A stretch of DNA of 64,000 nt from Haloarcula sp. H-GB4 (lineage in GTDB: Archaea; Halobacteriota; Halobacteria; Halobacteriales; Haloarculaceae), in contig NZ_JAVDDX010000001.1 in NCBI RefSeq assembly GCF_030848575.1, forward strand, positions 1,240,001-1,304,000, read 5' to 3'. The notes under the pieces were generated by a model that was not told the DNA's origin, did no database searches, and saw only the letters and a program-made list of their open reading frames with translations. This document shows positions 9,465-18,415 of the stretch, piece by piece. Each line of letters opens with the position of its first letter. Within the stretch, counting starts at the first letter, position 1. A program made the position numbers and the translations under genes.

Positions 9465-10841
9465 CTAGTAGGAGCTAGAAATCTGGGAGACGACGTCTGC
9501 GGGCGCAGCACCAGAGTTCAGCGATGAGATAGCGGATTCGAGCGAGGACTTGACTGCCGGCGGTGCGGCCAGACCGTGTGCGACGGACGGCGGCTGGGCC
9601 TCACTGTTCTGGAAGTCCGCTATCTGGTCCTTGGAGAAGTCGTTGAACGGATCGGTGTTCACGTCAGTCCGCGGCGGAATCGACCCCTTCTTCGGGTTGA
9701 AGATCTCCTGTGCCTCCGTCGTCCCGACGAACTGGCACCACAGCGTGGTCGCTTCCGGGGACGGGTTGTTGACCGGATACGGGAACGAGTCCATGTTGAG
9801 CGCGTAGTAGCCGTCGGTGCCCGGGAACGTCACATGGTCCCACTCCTCGCCGTACGTGAGGTCGTTCGTGATGTACGTTCCTGCCGCCCAGTCACCCTGG
9901 TGGAGGAACGCCGCTTCGCCGTTGATGACCTGATTGTTGGCCTCGGTCCAGGAAATCGAACCGGCGTCGCTTGGGATGTAGTCGAGGTAGGACTGCGTGG
10001 TCTCGACTGCCGACTCCAGCGCGTCGCTGTTGGCGTCGACTTCGCCGTTCTGGAAGATGGCGCTGTAGGTCTCAGCGTCCGTTTCGCCGAGGAGAACCGT
10101 CGCGAACATCTGGAAACTGGACCACGGCGACCCAGTCTGGTGTGCCATTCCGGTGTAGCCGGCCTCGTCGACCGTTGCCATTGCGTCGACAAGGTCGGAC
10201 GGTGTTTCGAGGGAGGTCGGGTCGACCCCGGCATCCTCGACAACCTCAACGTTGTAGAAGAGGTTGTTGATCCGGTGGATGTTGAGCGGCACCGTCACGT
10301 AGTTTCCGGCGGGCTGGGCCGCGTCTTTGACACCCTGGAGGTATGCGTCCTCCATGCTGTTCTCTGCCCACACGGAATCGCCGATGTCCTTCAGCAGGTT
10401 CGCGTCGGTGAAGGGGAGCAGATTGTTTCCGGGCCAGGCTTGCCACGTGCTCGGGTGGTTGCCGTTTTGCACCCGTGTCCGGATGTTCGCCTGCAGGTTG
10501 TCACCTGCACCACCGGCGATAAGGTTCTCGTCGAACGGCACGTCCGGGTGTTGCTCCTTGAAGGCGTCCATAACGGACTGAATCGCTTCCAGTCCATCGC
10601 CTTCACCCCACCAGTGGGCAACCTCAAGTGTGCTGTACTGTGTCCCGCTGTCAGTACTGCTGTCACCGCTGCTGCCGTCACCACTGCTGCCGTCAGTTCC
10701 CTCACCGCTGCTGCCGTCACCACTGCTGCCGTCGCCGCCGTCACTCCCACCGCAGCCAGCGAGCGAGGCCGCACCTGCTGCACCAGCAATCCGAAGAGCG
10801 TTACGCCGCGTCAACCGTCTGTTTGAATTGTCATCAGCCAT
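9465..10841 (-). CDS. Sugar ABC transporter substrate-binding lipoprotein (1), separate from permeases
   Basis: A 458-residue extracellular solute-binding protein of the CUT1 (sugar) class. Twin arginines (residues 12-13) and the lipobox SLAGC with Cys30 mark Tat export and lipid anchoring. A Gly/Ser/Asp-rich linker (about 31-68) then tethers the binding domain, which starts near EVAHWWGEGDG. Unlike its paralogue at 16793 it has no permease beside it; the gene is preceded by its own 276-bp upstream region. It may feed the permeases of the neighbouring operon with a different sugar, or serve components elsewhere. Confidence 0.88.
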   Translation of the reverse strand: MADDNSNRRLTRRNALRIAGAAGAASLAGCGGSDGGDGSSGDGSSGEGTDGSSGDGSSGDSSTDSGTQYSTLEVAHWWGEGDGLEAIQSVMDAFKEQHPDVPFDENLIAGGAGDNLQANIRTRVQNGNHPSTWQAWPGNNLLPFTDANLLKDIGDSVWAENSMEDAYLQGVKDAAQPAGNYVTVPLNIHRINNLFYNVEVVEDAGVDPTSLETPSDLVDAMATVDEAGYTGMAHQTGSPWSSFQMFATVLLGETDAETYSAIFQNGEVDANSDALESAVETTQSYLDYIPSDAGSISWTEANNQVINGEAAFLHQGDWAAGTYITNDLTYGEEWDHVTFPGTDGYYALNMDSFPYPVNNPSPEATTLWCQFVGTTEAQEIFNPKKGSIPPRTDVNTDPFNDFSKDQIADFQNSEAQPPSVAHGLAAPPAVKSSLESAISSLNSGAAPADVVSQISSSY

Positions 10842-11117
10842 GGTTGCACCAATACCTCATAATTCCTTATTGAAGATTCGTACTTAATACTTCTGTATAG
10901 CGAAAATCACCATTTGACATTCAGGCCAACCGAGGTAGATCAGCTATATGGGCCGATTTTTCGGTTTTGAGCGGTGAAACAAATTAATCGTATGTGAGTA
11001 AATACCTCACTATCTTACATCTGTTATCTTACATGTACCCGGCAGATCCCATTCTAGAGGGGGTGTATCAAGGCCAGACTGCGACGAAAAAGCTCGGGCG
11101 CGGTTCGGCCCGAGGAC
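10842..11117 (-). promoter_or_regulatory. Upstream region of binding-protein gene 1, with repeated elements
   Basis: AT-rich DNA before the start at 10841. A TATA-like ttattg lies near 10864-10870. The 9-mer AATACCTCA occurs at 10851-10859, between TATA and start, and again at 11001-11009 inside the imperfect palindrome 10994-11010 (GTGAG...CTCAC). ATCTTACAT is repeated at 11012-11020 and 11026-11034, a 14-bp period. These look like binding sites for a regulator, possibly one of the TrmB proteins. Confidence 0.4.
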
Positions 11118-12182
11118 TTACAGCGAATCGAACTCGACGACTGCTTTTATTTGGTTGTCCCCGTCCTCGAAGGCTGCCTCGACATGCTCCGGGTCGGTGA
11201 CCGTCGTGACCAGGTCATCGAGCAGCCATTCCGGAAGCTCCTGTAAGGTCTCGACGGCGTCCTCGAAGTGCGAGACGTGTGAGTTGACCGTCCCGATGAG
11301 ACACTTGTTGTGCAGGACGATCTCGTTGTGTAGCGAACCGCCATCGACTTCAAACTCCCACGGCTCCGGGATGCCGAGCAACACGCCGACCCCATTCTGG
11401 TCGAGCGCCTTGACCGTCTGGAACGCGTGAGGGGCGAACCCGGTCGCCTCGTAGATGTAGTCCATCGCCTCGTGGGCATCCGGGAGTTCGTCCACCGGCG
11501 TCTCGCGAGAATCGACGTACGTGCTCCCGATCTCATCGATGATGTCGACAGTCGGGTCGGGACGGTCTCGTCGACCGACACAGTAAGTGCGGTCGTACTC
11601 CTGTTCAAGCATCCACAGTGTCAGCAGACCGAGCGAGCCGTTGCCCAATACACAGGCGGAGTCCGGTCGCCAGTCGAACGGTTCCCGCGTCGCATAGGCG
11701 TGCTCGTTGGCCTTCTCGGTGATCGAAAGTGGTTCGACGAGGAAGCCGTGCTCGGCGACTGCCTCCGGAACGGGAATGAGGAAATCCGCTGGCGAGGTGA
11801 AGTACTCGGCCATGAAGCCGTGGTCGCCGACGATCCCCCGCTCCGTGTACTCGCCGTCCGGAGCCATGTCAGGTTCGCCCCGGCGGAAGTACTCGTTCGT
11901 TTCGCCGTTTGGTTTCCGCCGAACAGTCGGCGCGACGACCTGCCCCGCCTCGAGCCCCGTGCCATTGGGCTCTTCGACGACGCCGATCGCCTCGTGTCCG
12001 AGAACCATGTGGTCTGCCCCGTCAGGGAACCCGCCGTGGGACCCGTTCAGGACTTCGTGGTCTGTACCGTCAACACCAACGCGGAGTGTCCGGACGAGTG
12101 CCTCGCCTGGGTCAGGCGACGGTCGCTCCCGTTCTAAGAGCTGTGGGCCGTCGTCGTCCCGCGTAACACCAATCACTTTCAT
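11118..12182 (-). CDS. gdh: Glucose 1-dehydrogenase, NADP-preferring, medium-chain family
   Basis: A 354-residue zinc alcohol-dehydrogenase-family enzyme matching haloarchaeal glucose dehydrogenase in length. It oxidises glucose to gluconolactone, the entry step of the semi-phosphorylative Entner-Doudoroff pathway. Asp38, His63 and Glu64 are in place as zinc-site residues, with Asp replacing the usual Cys as in the Haloferax enzyme. GNGSLG near 188 is the nucleotide loop, and two adjacent arginines (GRRDRP) fit NADP phosphate binding. I use the ATG at 12182, because the upstream extension is unlike the family. It is the last gene of the sugar ABC operon, 40 bp after the Gfo/Idh gene. Confidence 0.9.
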   Translation of the reverse strand: MKVIGVTRDDDGPQLLERERPSPDPGEALVRTLRVGVDGTDHEVLNGSHGGFPDGADHMVLGHEAIGVVEEPNGTGLEAGQVVAPTVRRKPNGETNEYFRRGEPDMAPDGEYTERGIVGDHGFMAEYFTSPADFLIPVPEAVAEHGFLVEPLSITEKANEHAYATREPFDWRPDSACVLGNGSLGLLTLWMLEQEYDRTYCVGRRDRPDPTVDIIDEIGSTYVDSRETPVDELPDAHEAMDYIYEATGFAPHAFQTVKALDQNGVGVLLGIPEPWEFEVDGGSLHNEIVLHNKCLIGTVNSHVSHFEDAVETLQELPEWLLDDLVTTVTDPEHVEAAFEDGDNQIKAVVEFDSL

Positions 12183-12222
12183 GCCAGGCAGAGAGTGAGA
12201 ACACTGGGGATTAAGTCTTTCT

Positions 12223-13299
12223 TCAAGTCTCTGTCTCACCGATGCTGACGGCCGCACCAGTTTCGCTGGAGCGGTAGATTCCGTCCATCACGCGCTGGAC
12301 GCGTAGCGCCTGCTCGACAGTGTTTATCGACGGCGGGGTCCCGTCCCGGACCGTCGAGACGAACCGTTCCTGCTCCTTTCGCTGCGGGTCCGACCGCTGT
12401 GTTTCGATATCGGTCGTCCGGTGGTGCATCCGGCCGGTATCGGCTGTTTCGAACAGCGTTAGCGACTGGTCTGCGAGGTCGAGTTTCGCGCCCGCGTCGA
12501 TTCCGCGGACGTAGTACTCCTGGCTGTCCGGCCGGTTGACTGCCCACGCGACTTCTAGGGATATCGTCGTGCCGTCATCACAGCGGATGAAGGCACTCGC
12601 GGAATCGTCGACACTGAACTCGGCTGCGCCCCGGTCCTCGCCCCACATCTCGACGTAAGCGTAGTCCTCGTCGACGCCGAACTGAGCGCGGGTATCACCT
12701 GACACCTCGACGACATTCGGATGGCCGGCAACGTGCAACGCGAGGTCGATAGCGTGGGCCCCGATATCAATAAGTGACCCGCCACCTGCCACGTCGTTGC
12801 GCGTGAACCACGACCCCCGACCGGGGACGCCGCGGCGTCTGATGTAGTTCGCTTCGATGTGTGACACCTCACCTATCTCACCCGCGTCGCGGTAGCCCAC
12901 CAACGTCTCGACCGGATCGGCGAATCGCTTGTGGAAGCCGACCATACAGAACCCATCGGCCCCTTCAGCGGCCGCGGCGATCCGTTCGGCGCTTTCGAGC
13001 GTGTGTGCCAGCGGCTTCTCGACGAGTACGTCCAGCCCTGCCTCAAGCGCCGCTACGACGTACTGCTCGTGGTATCTGTTCGGCGTCGTCACCAGCACGG
13101 CATCGACGGACCCGAACATCGCGGCGGCGTCCTCGTACACTGCGGCGTCGTACGTCTCGGCGAACCGGCGGCGCGCATTGGCATCGACGTCGACGCCCGC
13201 CGCTATCGAGACCGGCTGGTCGAGCTGTTGGAGGTTAGTACAGTGAATGTCCGCGATGTTTCCCAGTCCGATGATGCCTATCCGAACGGTCTCAGTCAT
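12223..13299 (-). CDS. Gfo/Idh/MocA-family NAD(P)-dependent sugar oxidoreductase
   Basis: A 358-residue enzyme with an N-terminal Rossmann fold (IGIIGLGNIADIH, residues 7-19) and the family's EKPLA catalytic lysine near residue 95, then the alpha/beta substrate domain with GGGSLIDIGAHAIDL. Members oxidise pyranoses or inositols; in haloarchaea some act as xylose dehydrogenases. It lies between the ABC genes and glucose dehydrogenase, so its substrate is probably a sugar imported by this operon. Which one cannot be told from sequence. Confidence 0.85.
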   Translation of the reverse strand: MTETVRIGIIGLGNIADIHCTNLQQLDQPVSIAAGVDVDANARRRFAETYDAAVYEDAAAMFGSVDAVLVTTPNRYHEQYVVAALEAGLDVLVEKPLAHTLESAERIAAAAEGADGFCMVGFHKRFADPVETLVGYRDAGEIGEVSHIEANYIRRRGVPGRGSWFTRNDVAGGGSLIDIGAHAIDLALHVAGHPNVVEVSGDTRAQFGVDEDYAYVEMWGEDRGAAEFSVDDSASAFIRCDDGTTISLEVAWAVNRPDSQEYYVRGIDAGAKLDLADQSLTLFETADTGRMHHRTTDIETQRSDPQRKEQERFVSTVRDGTPPSINTVEQALRVQRVMDGIYRSSETGAAVSIGETET

Positions 13300-13324
13300 T
13301 GGTAAAAGTTGTCACCGAGTTGAA

Positions 13325-13528
13325 TTAATACAACTGCTTTTCACGCTCTTCGCGTTCCTCTTCCTGTTCCTGTTTCGCCTTCTCGTGCCGTCGACCGCGC
13401 CGATACTGGATTATGCCGGGGACGATCTTGTTCTTCAGGTCAAGGATGAACGACACGATACCGTACGCCCAGAAGAAAAATAGCACGAGCATTCCGCTCC
13501 AATACAGCATCGCGAGGTGGCTACTCAT
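13325..13528 (-). CDS. Small single-span membrane protein within the sugar ABC operon
   Basis: A 67-residue protein begins one base after the stop of the ABC ATPase gene and 25 bp before the Gfo/Idh gene, so it is very probably a real, cotranslated member of the operon. One hydrophobic span (YWSGMLVLFFFWAYGIVSFI, about 9-28) is followed by a short loop and a highly charged helix of Arg, Lys, Glu and Gln to the end. It resembles no family I can name. Topology suggests a cytoplasmic charged tail next to the ATPase; an accessory or stabilising role in the transporter is an inference. Confidence 0.7.
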   Translation of the reverse strand: MSSHLAMLYWSGMLVLFFFWAYGIVSFILDLKNKIVPGIIQYRRGRRHEKAKQEQEEEREEREKQLY

Positions 13529-13529
13529 A

Positions 13530-14726
13530 TCAGTCGTCTGATTCTACTTCGCTACTGGATGCAGTACCTTCGGCCTCGTACGGAATGAGGTCGTGGACGA
13601 TCGCCTCGCCGGTTGCCGAGTCGAACAGGTGGACGTTCCGTCGGTCGATCACGACCCCGATCTCATCGTCTTCTTCGAGATCCGAGTCGGGATCGATGCT
13701 CATCAGTAACTGGTCGTTTGTCGCCAGTTCCTGGGACATCGACGTTTCGCCGTCGCCCAACAGCAGGTAGGCGAATATCTCGTCACCCATCGGTTCGAGA
13801 ATGTCGGCCGTCGCCGTAATCATTCCCGACGGGTCGGGAACCTCCGACTTGAGTTCGCCCGGATAGATGTCCTCCGGGCGGATGCCGAGCGTCACGTCGT
13901 CACCGACTCCAACGCCCTCGATGGACGACGGATTGAACTCGAGAGAGAAGTTCGGCGTCTCCAGTGCGTTCTCGGTGACTGTCCCTTCGACGAAGTTCAT
14001 CGACGGCGAGCCAATGAACCCGGCGACAAAGAGGTTGTCTGGCTCGTTGTAACAGGTCAGCGGCGGGTCGATCTGCTGAAGCTGCCCCGAATCGAGGACG
14101 GCGATCCGGTCGGACAGCGTCATCGCTTCCTCCTGATCGTGGGTCACGTAGATGATTGTCGTGTCCAGTTCCTTGTGCAGGCGCTGGAGCTCCGTTCGCA
14201 TATGGACCTTGAGCTTCGCGTCAAGGTTCGCCAGCGGCTCGTCCATCAGGAACACGTCGGGCTCGCGCACGATGGCGCGGGCGATGGCGACGCGCTGACG
14301 CTGTCCACCGGACATCTCTTCGGGCATCCGGTTGAGCATCCCCTCTAGCTGGACGATGTCTGCGGCCCGCTCGACCCGACGGTCGATCTCGTCCTGTGGG
14401 TAGTCCCGTAGCCGCAGCCCGAAGGAGATGTTGTCGTACACGTCCATGTGCGGGAACAGCGCGATGTTCTGGAACACCATCGCGATGCCACGGTCTTTCG
14501 GTGGCAGGTTCGTCACCTCGCGGTCGCCGATGTATATCTCACCCTCGGTCGGGATAGTGAGCCCGGCGATGGTCTCCATCGTCGTCGACTTTCCACAGCC
14601 GGATGGGCCGACGAAACAGATGAACTCGCCGTGGGCGATATCGAGGTTCATGTCGTCGACCGCGGTGACAACGTCACCCTGGTCGTCGTAGCGTTTCGTT
14701 ACGTGTTCGAGTCGTACTCTTGCCAT
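13530..14726 (-). CDS. Sugar ABC transporter ATP-binding protein (MalK/UgpC type)
   Basis: A 398-residue ATPase that drives carbohydrate import. Walker A (GPSGCGKST), Q-loop (VFQNIALFPHM), signature MSGGQRQR, Walker B (VFLMDEP) and switch His (VTHDQEEA) are intact. C-terminal TOBE/OB-like domains after about residue 235 mark the MalK/UgpC subclass. A 20-residue Glu/Ser tail is typical of halophiles. It follows the second permease by 4 bp. Confidence 0.93.
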   Translation of the reverse strand: MARVRLEHVTKRYDDQGDVVTAVDDMNLDIAHGEFICFVGPSGCGKSTTMETIAGLTIPTEGEIYIGDREVTNLPPKDRGIAMVFQNIALFPHMDVYDNISFGLRLRDYPQDEIDRRVERAADIVQLEGMLNRMPEEMSGGQRQRVAIARAIVREPDVFLMDEPLANLDAKLKVHMRTELQRLHKELDTTIIYVTHDQEEAMTLSDRIAVLDSGQLQQIDPPLTCYNEPDNLFVAGFIGSPSMNFVEGTVTENALETPNFSLEFNPSSIEGVGVGDDVTLGIRPEDIYPGELKSEVPDPSGMITATADILEPMGDEIFAYLLLGDGETSMSQELATNDQLLMSIDPDSDLEEDDEIGVVIDRRNVHLFDSATGEAIVHDLIPYEAEGTASSSEVESDD

Positions 14727-14730
14727 TGTG

Positions 14731-15732
14731 TTACTCTTTGAGTGCGCCTGAGGTCAGTCCGCTGACGATGCGTTCCTGTGCGACGATGACGAGGATGACG
14801 ACGGGGAGGACCCCGACGATGCTCGCGGCCGCCATGAGGTTGTACTGGGTCGTGTACTGGGTCTGGTAGCTGAGAATCCCGCCGACGATTGGTGACCATT
14901 TCGCCGCCTCCGGTGAGGTCGCCATGATCGAGCTGAAGAAGTACTCGTTGTAGACGGCGATAAACGTCAGCACGGCCGCGGTCGCCACGCCCGGCGCGGA
15001 CAGCGGCATGATGACGCGGAACAGCGCACCTAATCGCGTCGTTCCTTCGACCCGTGCGGCGTCCTCCAGCCCGTCGGGAATCTGGCCGTAGAACGTCGTC
15101 AGAATGAAGATAGACAGCGGCATGAACAGCGCACTGAACGGCAACACCATCGACCCGGGCGTGTTCAGCAGCCGTGGTGGGGTAAACAGCGGAATGGACG
15201 TGAACGGAACCGTAATCGGCGCGTTGCCGGCGAACGCCTGAAACAGCGGGATGACGAACGCGGCCGGCGGGAAGTAGCTGATTGCCAAGATACCGAGCAT
15301 CAGCAGTGCGCGGCCGGGGAATCGAAGCCGGCCGAACACGTAGCCGGCGAGGCTAGCGACGAACAGCACGATGACCGTCGTCGTGACCGCCAGTGCGAAG
15401 CTATTCAGCATGTACAGGTGGAACGGCACCTGTTCGAAAACTGTGATGAACGCGCCCGGGTTGAAGCCCTTCGGAACCGGCAGTGGGAACGTCCCGCTGA
15501 CGCCGAAGAGGTTCACTGTCGGGAGGAAACTGCCCGAGAGCAGGTTTCCTTCGGGGGTCACCGCCAGTACGATGAGCCAGTAGAAGGGGAATAGCGTCGT
15601 CACCAGGAAAAACACCATCGCCGCGTAAAACAGCGCCCGGTACACTTTGTCCGGGTTCTGGATGGCGCTCTGGGTCCAGCGCTGTAGCGGTCCGTCGCTC
15701 GACTGCTCCTGGGTGTCGGTTGGCGTAGCCAT
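14731..15732 (-). CDS. Sugar ABC transporter permease (MalG type)
   Basis: A 333-residue inner-membrane permease with six predicted helices. The EAA loop that docks to the ATPase reads EDAARVEGTTRLGALFRVIMP, slightly degenerate at its first residues. The C-terminus shows the usual short MalG tail (IVSGLTSGALKE). It begins one base after the MalF-type gene and forms the heterodimeric channel with it. Confidence 0.92.
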   Translation of the reverse strand: MATPTDTQEQSSDGPLQRWTQSAIQNPDKVYRALFYAAMVFFLVTTLFPFYWLIVLAVTPEGNLLSGSFLPTVNLFGVSGTFPLPVPKGFNPGAFITVFEQVPFHLYMLNSFALAVTTTVIVLFVASLAGYVFGRLRFPGRALLMLGILAISYFPPAAFVIPLFQAFAGNAPITVPFTSIPLFTPPRLLNTPGSMVLPFSALFMPLSIFILTTFYGQIPDGLEDAARVEGTTRLGALFRVIMPLSAPGVATAAVLTFIAVYNEYFFSSIMATSPEAAKWSPIVGGILSYQTQYTTQYNLMAAASIVGVLPVVILVIVAQERIVSGLTSGALKE

Positions 15733-15733
15733 G

Positions 15734-16714
15734 TTAGATCGCGTCCTCCCCTTGCCAGGCGATGAGTCCCATCACGACGATGCCGATAATCGCGGCCGTC
15801 ACGAACGCGATGGCCGCGGACGTCCCCTCGCGGGTGGTGAACGTCGCGACGACCATACACGACAGCGACGGCACGACGGTACAGCTCGACACCGTATCGA
15901 TGATGCCGTACACCCGCATCGCCTGTACCGACCGGAACAACACGGCAACGCCGATAGTCGGCAGGATGAGCGGGAACGTGATGAGCTTGAACTGCTGCCA
16001 CTTCGTCGCGCCGGCGACCTTCGCCACGTCGTACAGGCCCCGGTCGATGCTCTGGAGTCCCGCCAGAATGAGCAGGGCCATGAACGCCGAGGTCTTCCAG
16101 ATGTCGGCGACGATGATGATAAACGTCGCACTTGCCGTGTCGTTGAGCGTGTTCGTCGGCGCGAGCAATCCGAGGTCAGCAAGCGGTGGCGTCAGGAACC
16201 CGACGTTCGAATTGAACATCAGGAAGAAGATTATCCCTTGGATGACGACGGGGACAGCCCACGGAATGATGATAGCCGCGCGAATCCACCGTCGACCGTA
16301 GAAGTCTTGATCCAGGATGAGCGCCTGTCCGAGACCGATGAGCGTCTCGAACAGCACACTTGTGACGGCGAAGATTATCGTGACGACTAGGGCGCTGTTC
16401 AGCAATGCACCTAAGCCAAATCCTTCAGGAAGGAACGTCGTTCCGCCCGGCAGGTACCGGTTCTTTGCTCCGGTGAACAGCTCGACGTAGTTCCCAGCGC
16501 CGACGAAGGTGGTGCTTGAAAAGTCAGCCGAAAGCGCGAACAGCGACAGCTCGAAGGTCCGCAACAGCGGGTATAACGCGACGACACCCAGAAGCACGAA
16601 CACGGGAATCAACAGCAGATACGCGTACTGCGTATCGCTGAGATTCTCCATCCAGCGCATCACGCTGACGAGCGCCCCCGAGCGTCTGGATTCACGGCCG
16701 GTTTCTGTACTCAT
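15734..16714 (-). CDS. Sugar ABC transporter permease (MalF type)
   Basis: A 326-residue permease with six membrane helices (first about 32-52, YLLLIPVFVLLGVVALYPLL). Its EAA-like loop reads YDVAKVAGATKWQQFKLITFP. A Cys pair lies in the late loop VSSCTVVPSLSC. It is 78 bp downstream of the substrate-binding protein gene and joined by a 1-bp gap to the MalG-type partner. Confidence 0.92.
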   Translation of the reverse strand: MSTETGRESRRSGALVSVMRWMENLSDTQYAYLLLIPVFVLLGVVALYPLLRTFELSLFALSADFSSTTFVGAGNYVELFTGAKNRYLPGGTTFLPEGFGLGALLNSALVVTIIFAVTSVLFETLIGLGQALILDQDFYGRRWIRAAIIIPWAVPVVIQGIIFFLMFNSNVGFLTPPLADLGLLAPTNTLNDTASATFIIIVADIWKTSAFMALLILAGLQSIDRGLYDVAKVAGATKWQQFKLITFPLILPTIGVAVLFRSVQAMRVYGIIDTVSSCTVVPSLSCMVVATFTTREGTSAAIAFVTAAIIGIVVMGLIAWQGEDAI

Positions 16715-16792
16715 TTGGTTACCTCCGTCCGTCGTTTGAATGTGTCATGATAAATAATCACAGGGGTGGTTTTGTAACGCTTGCCTGTGGCT

Positions 16793-18334
16793 TCAGTTCT
16801 GCTCGGTCTCTGCCAGCGCGGACTCAAGCGTCGCCATCGCGTCGGCCGAGGAGGCTTCCTGCCCGACTGCGCGGTTCGCCTGCTGTGCGATCTTGCTGGA
16901 CTGGTCGCTCCAGACGGCCGTCACCGGGCGCGGCATCGTGTTGTTACCAGCAACCTGCAGCGTGTCCATGTACCGGCCAACGACGGGCACGTTCTGGGCC
17001 TCGCTGGAGTTGAACAGTTCAGGCCGTGGCGGCAGCCATCCCTGGACGGACAGCAGCGTGAGCTGGAAGTCTGGCTGCATCGCTGCACGGATGACTTGCG
17101 TCACGGCATCTGTGTTCTCGCTGTTGGGGTTGACCGTCATGTGCCAGCCACCGAGCGCGGACGTGGAGCCACCCGTTCCAGGCTGTGCCGCCTCACCCTC
17201 AGGCACCGCGTACGGAATCGGCATCGCTCCGAGGTTTTCACCGAGCGTCGGGTCCTCGGTTTCCTCCGGGCTGCGGCCGCCAAGCGCCAGCGAGTAGGGC
17301 CAGTTCCGGTGGAAGACGGCGTTGCCATTGACGAACGGTGCGCGAGCGTCTTCTTCCTTCCAGCCGAGGATTTCGGTCGGGGTGAAGCCGCCGCCGTAGC
17401 CCTCGAACTGGCCGCCGAAGTCCTCGTCGTGGACGAACTTCCGCATCATGTTGAGGGAGTTGATGACCTCTTCGTTGTTGACCGTGATCGGCCGTTCGCC
17501 AATCGGGCCAAAGAGGTTGTCGCGGCCGCCGAAGTACGCGCCGCCCCACGAGGACATGACCTCGTTGAACGTACAGCAGGAGGTTCCCTCGTAGATGTCC
17601 CACTGGGTCGTAAAGCCGTAATCGACGTCAGCGTTGTCGTAGGTGTCCGCCGCGATGTTCGACCACTCCTCCCACGTCATCGGCTCGGTCGCCCAGTTGT
17701 TGCTCTCGGGGCTGTAGCCGGCTTCCTCGACGAGGTCCTTGCGGTACTGCATCGTCGGGAAGTCCGGGAACACCGGCACGCCGAATAGGTTACCGTTTGC
17801 CGGATTCCGAGCCGTGTCCGTGAACGCCGAGAAGTAGTTGTCCGACACGTCCGAGAGGAGGTCCTCAGGGAGCGTTTCGGAGAGGTTCTGGAGCTGTCCC
17901 CGCTGGATGAAGATATTCGTCCAGCCGTTGTCCATCAGGAACATGTCCGGGTTCGTCTCCCCGGCCGAGAGCAGTCGGTTGTAGTTCGACCGGGCCGCAC
18001 CGGTGTCCTGATCGCGCGGGACAAATTCGATTTCGATGGAGTCCGGCAGGCCGTTGTCGTGCAGTGCCTGCTTGATCGCGTCGCCGTTGTTCTGGACAGC
18101 CACCGGGTCGAAGCCCCACTGGACCGTCGTCGTCTCGCCGCTGCTACCGTCGCCAGTCGAACCACCGTCGCTGCCGTCACCACCGCCACCGCCACCGTCG
18201 CCGCCGCCGCCACCGACGAAGTCAGCACAGCCCGCTAGTCCACCGACAACACCTGCTGCTCCGGCGGCACGGACGAACCGTCGCCGGGAGACGCCTGTTG
18301 AGTTCCGCTTGTCGCTTGTGCCATTGTCCGACAT
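16793..18334 (-). CDS. Sugar ABC transporter substrate-binding lipoprotein (2)
   Basis: First gene of the transporter operon. The 513-residue protein has a Tat motif (RRR at 17-19) and lipobox LAGC with Cys36, then a Gly/Asp/Ser linker to about residue 67, and a two-lobe sugar-binding domain starting at TVQWGFDPVAV. It is larger than the paralogue at 9465. The downstream glucose dehydrogenase makes glucose or a glucose-containing sugar the likeliest ligand, but this is inference. Confidence 0.9.
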   Translation of the reverse strand: MSDNGTSDKRNSTGVSRRRFVRAAGAAGVVGGLAGCADFVGGGGGDGGGGGGDGSDGGSTGDGSSGETTTVQWGFDPVAVQNNGDAIKQALHDNGLPDSIEIEFVPRDQDTGAARSNYNRLLSAGETNPDMFLMDNGWTNIFIQRGQLQNLSETLPEDLLSDVSDNYFSAFTDTARNPANGNLFGVPVFPDFPTMQYRKDLVEEAGYSPESNNWATEPMTWEEWSNIAADTYDNADVDYGFTTQWDIYEGTSCCTFNEVMSSWGGAYFGGRDNLFGPIGERPITVNNEEVINSLNMMRKFVHDEDFGGQFEGYGGGFTPTEILGWKEEDARAPFVNGNAVFHRNWPYSLALGGRSPEETEDPTLGENLGAMPIPYAVPEGEAAQPGTGGSTSALGGWHMTVNPNSENTDAVTQVIRAAMQPDFQLTLLSVQGWLPPRPELFNSSEAQNVPVVGRYMDTLQVAGNNTMPRPVTAVWSDQSSKIAQQANRAVGQEASSADAMATLESALAETEQN

Positions 18335-18360
18335 ATCTATTCTGAGCTATCCCGGACACA

Positions 18361-18370
18361 CCTTAAAGGT
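18361..18370 (-). promoter_or_regulatory. TATA element of the sugar ABC operon
   Basis: The sequence ccttaaaggt (minus strand ACCTTTAAGG) lies about 27-36 bp upstream of the binding-protein ATG at 18334, the expected place for a haloarchaeal TATA box on a short-leader transcript. Confidence 0.55.
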
Positions 18371-18376
18371 TGTCCA

Positions 18377-18402
18377 TAATTAACCACAGGTGTTGTTAAT
18401 TA
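18377..18402. promoter_or_regulatory. 26-bp dyad operator upstream of the sugar ABC promoter
   Basis: TAATTAAC at 18377-18384 is mirrored exactly by GTTAATTA at 18395-18402, and inner ACA/TGT also pair, so 11 of 13 positions are symmetric. The centre contains ACCACAGGTGTTGTTAA (18383-18399), which recurs at 20704-20720 with one change. The site sits just upstream of the TATA element, a typical activator position. The most likely protein is the adjacent TrmB or GfcR; the known Halobacterium TrmB consensus is different. Confidence 0.65.
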
Positions 18403-18415
18403 CCGGCCTCACCAC

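Noticed and set aside
10630..10750. Tandem repeat in DNA at the start of the binding-protein gene
   Set aside because: It simply encodes the Gly/Ser/Asp linker of the lipoprotein; such linkers are common in haloarchaea.
9576..10826. Long open frame on the plus strand opposite binding-protein gene 1
   Set aside because: It is antisense to a clear lipoprotein gene; the composition (many Val, Arg, His) is that of a shadow frame in high-GC DNA.
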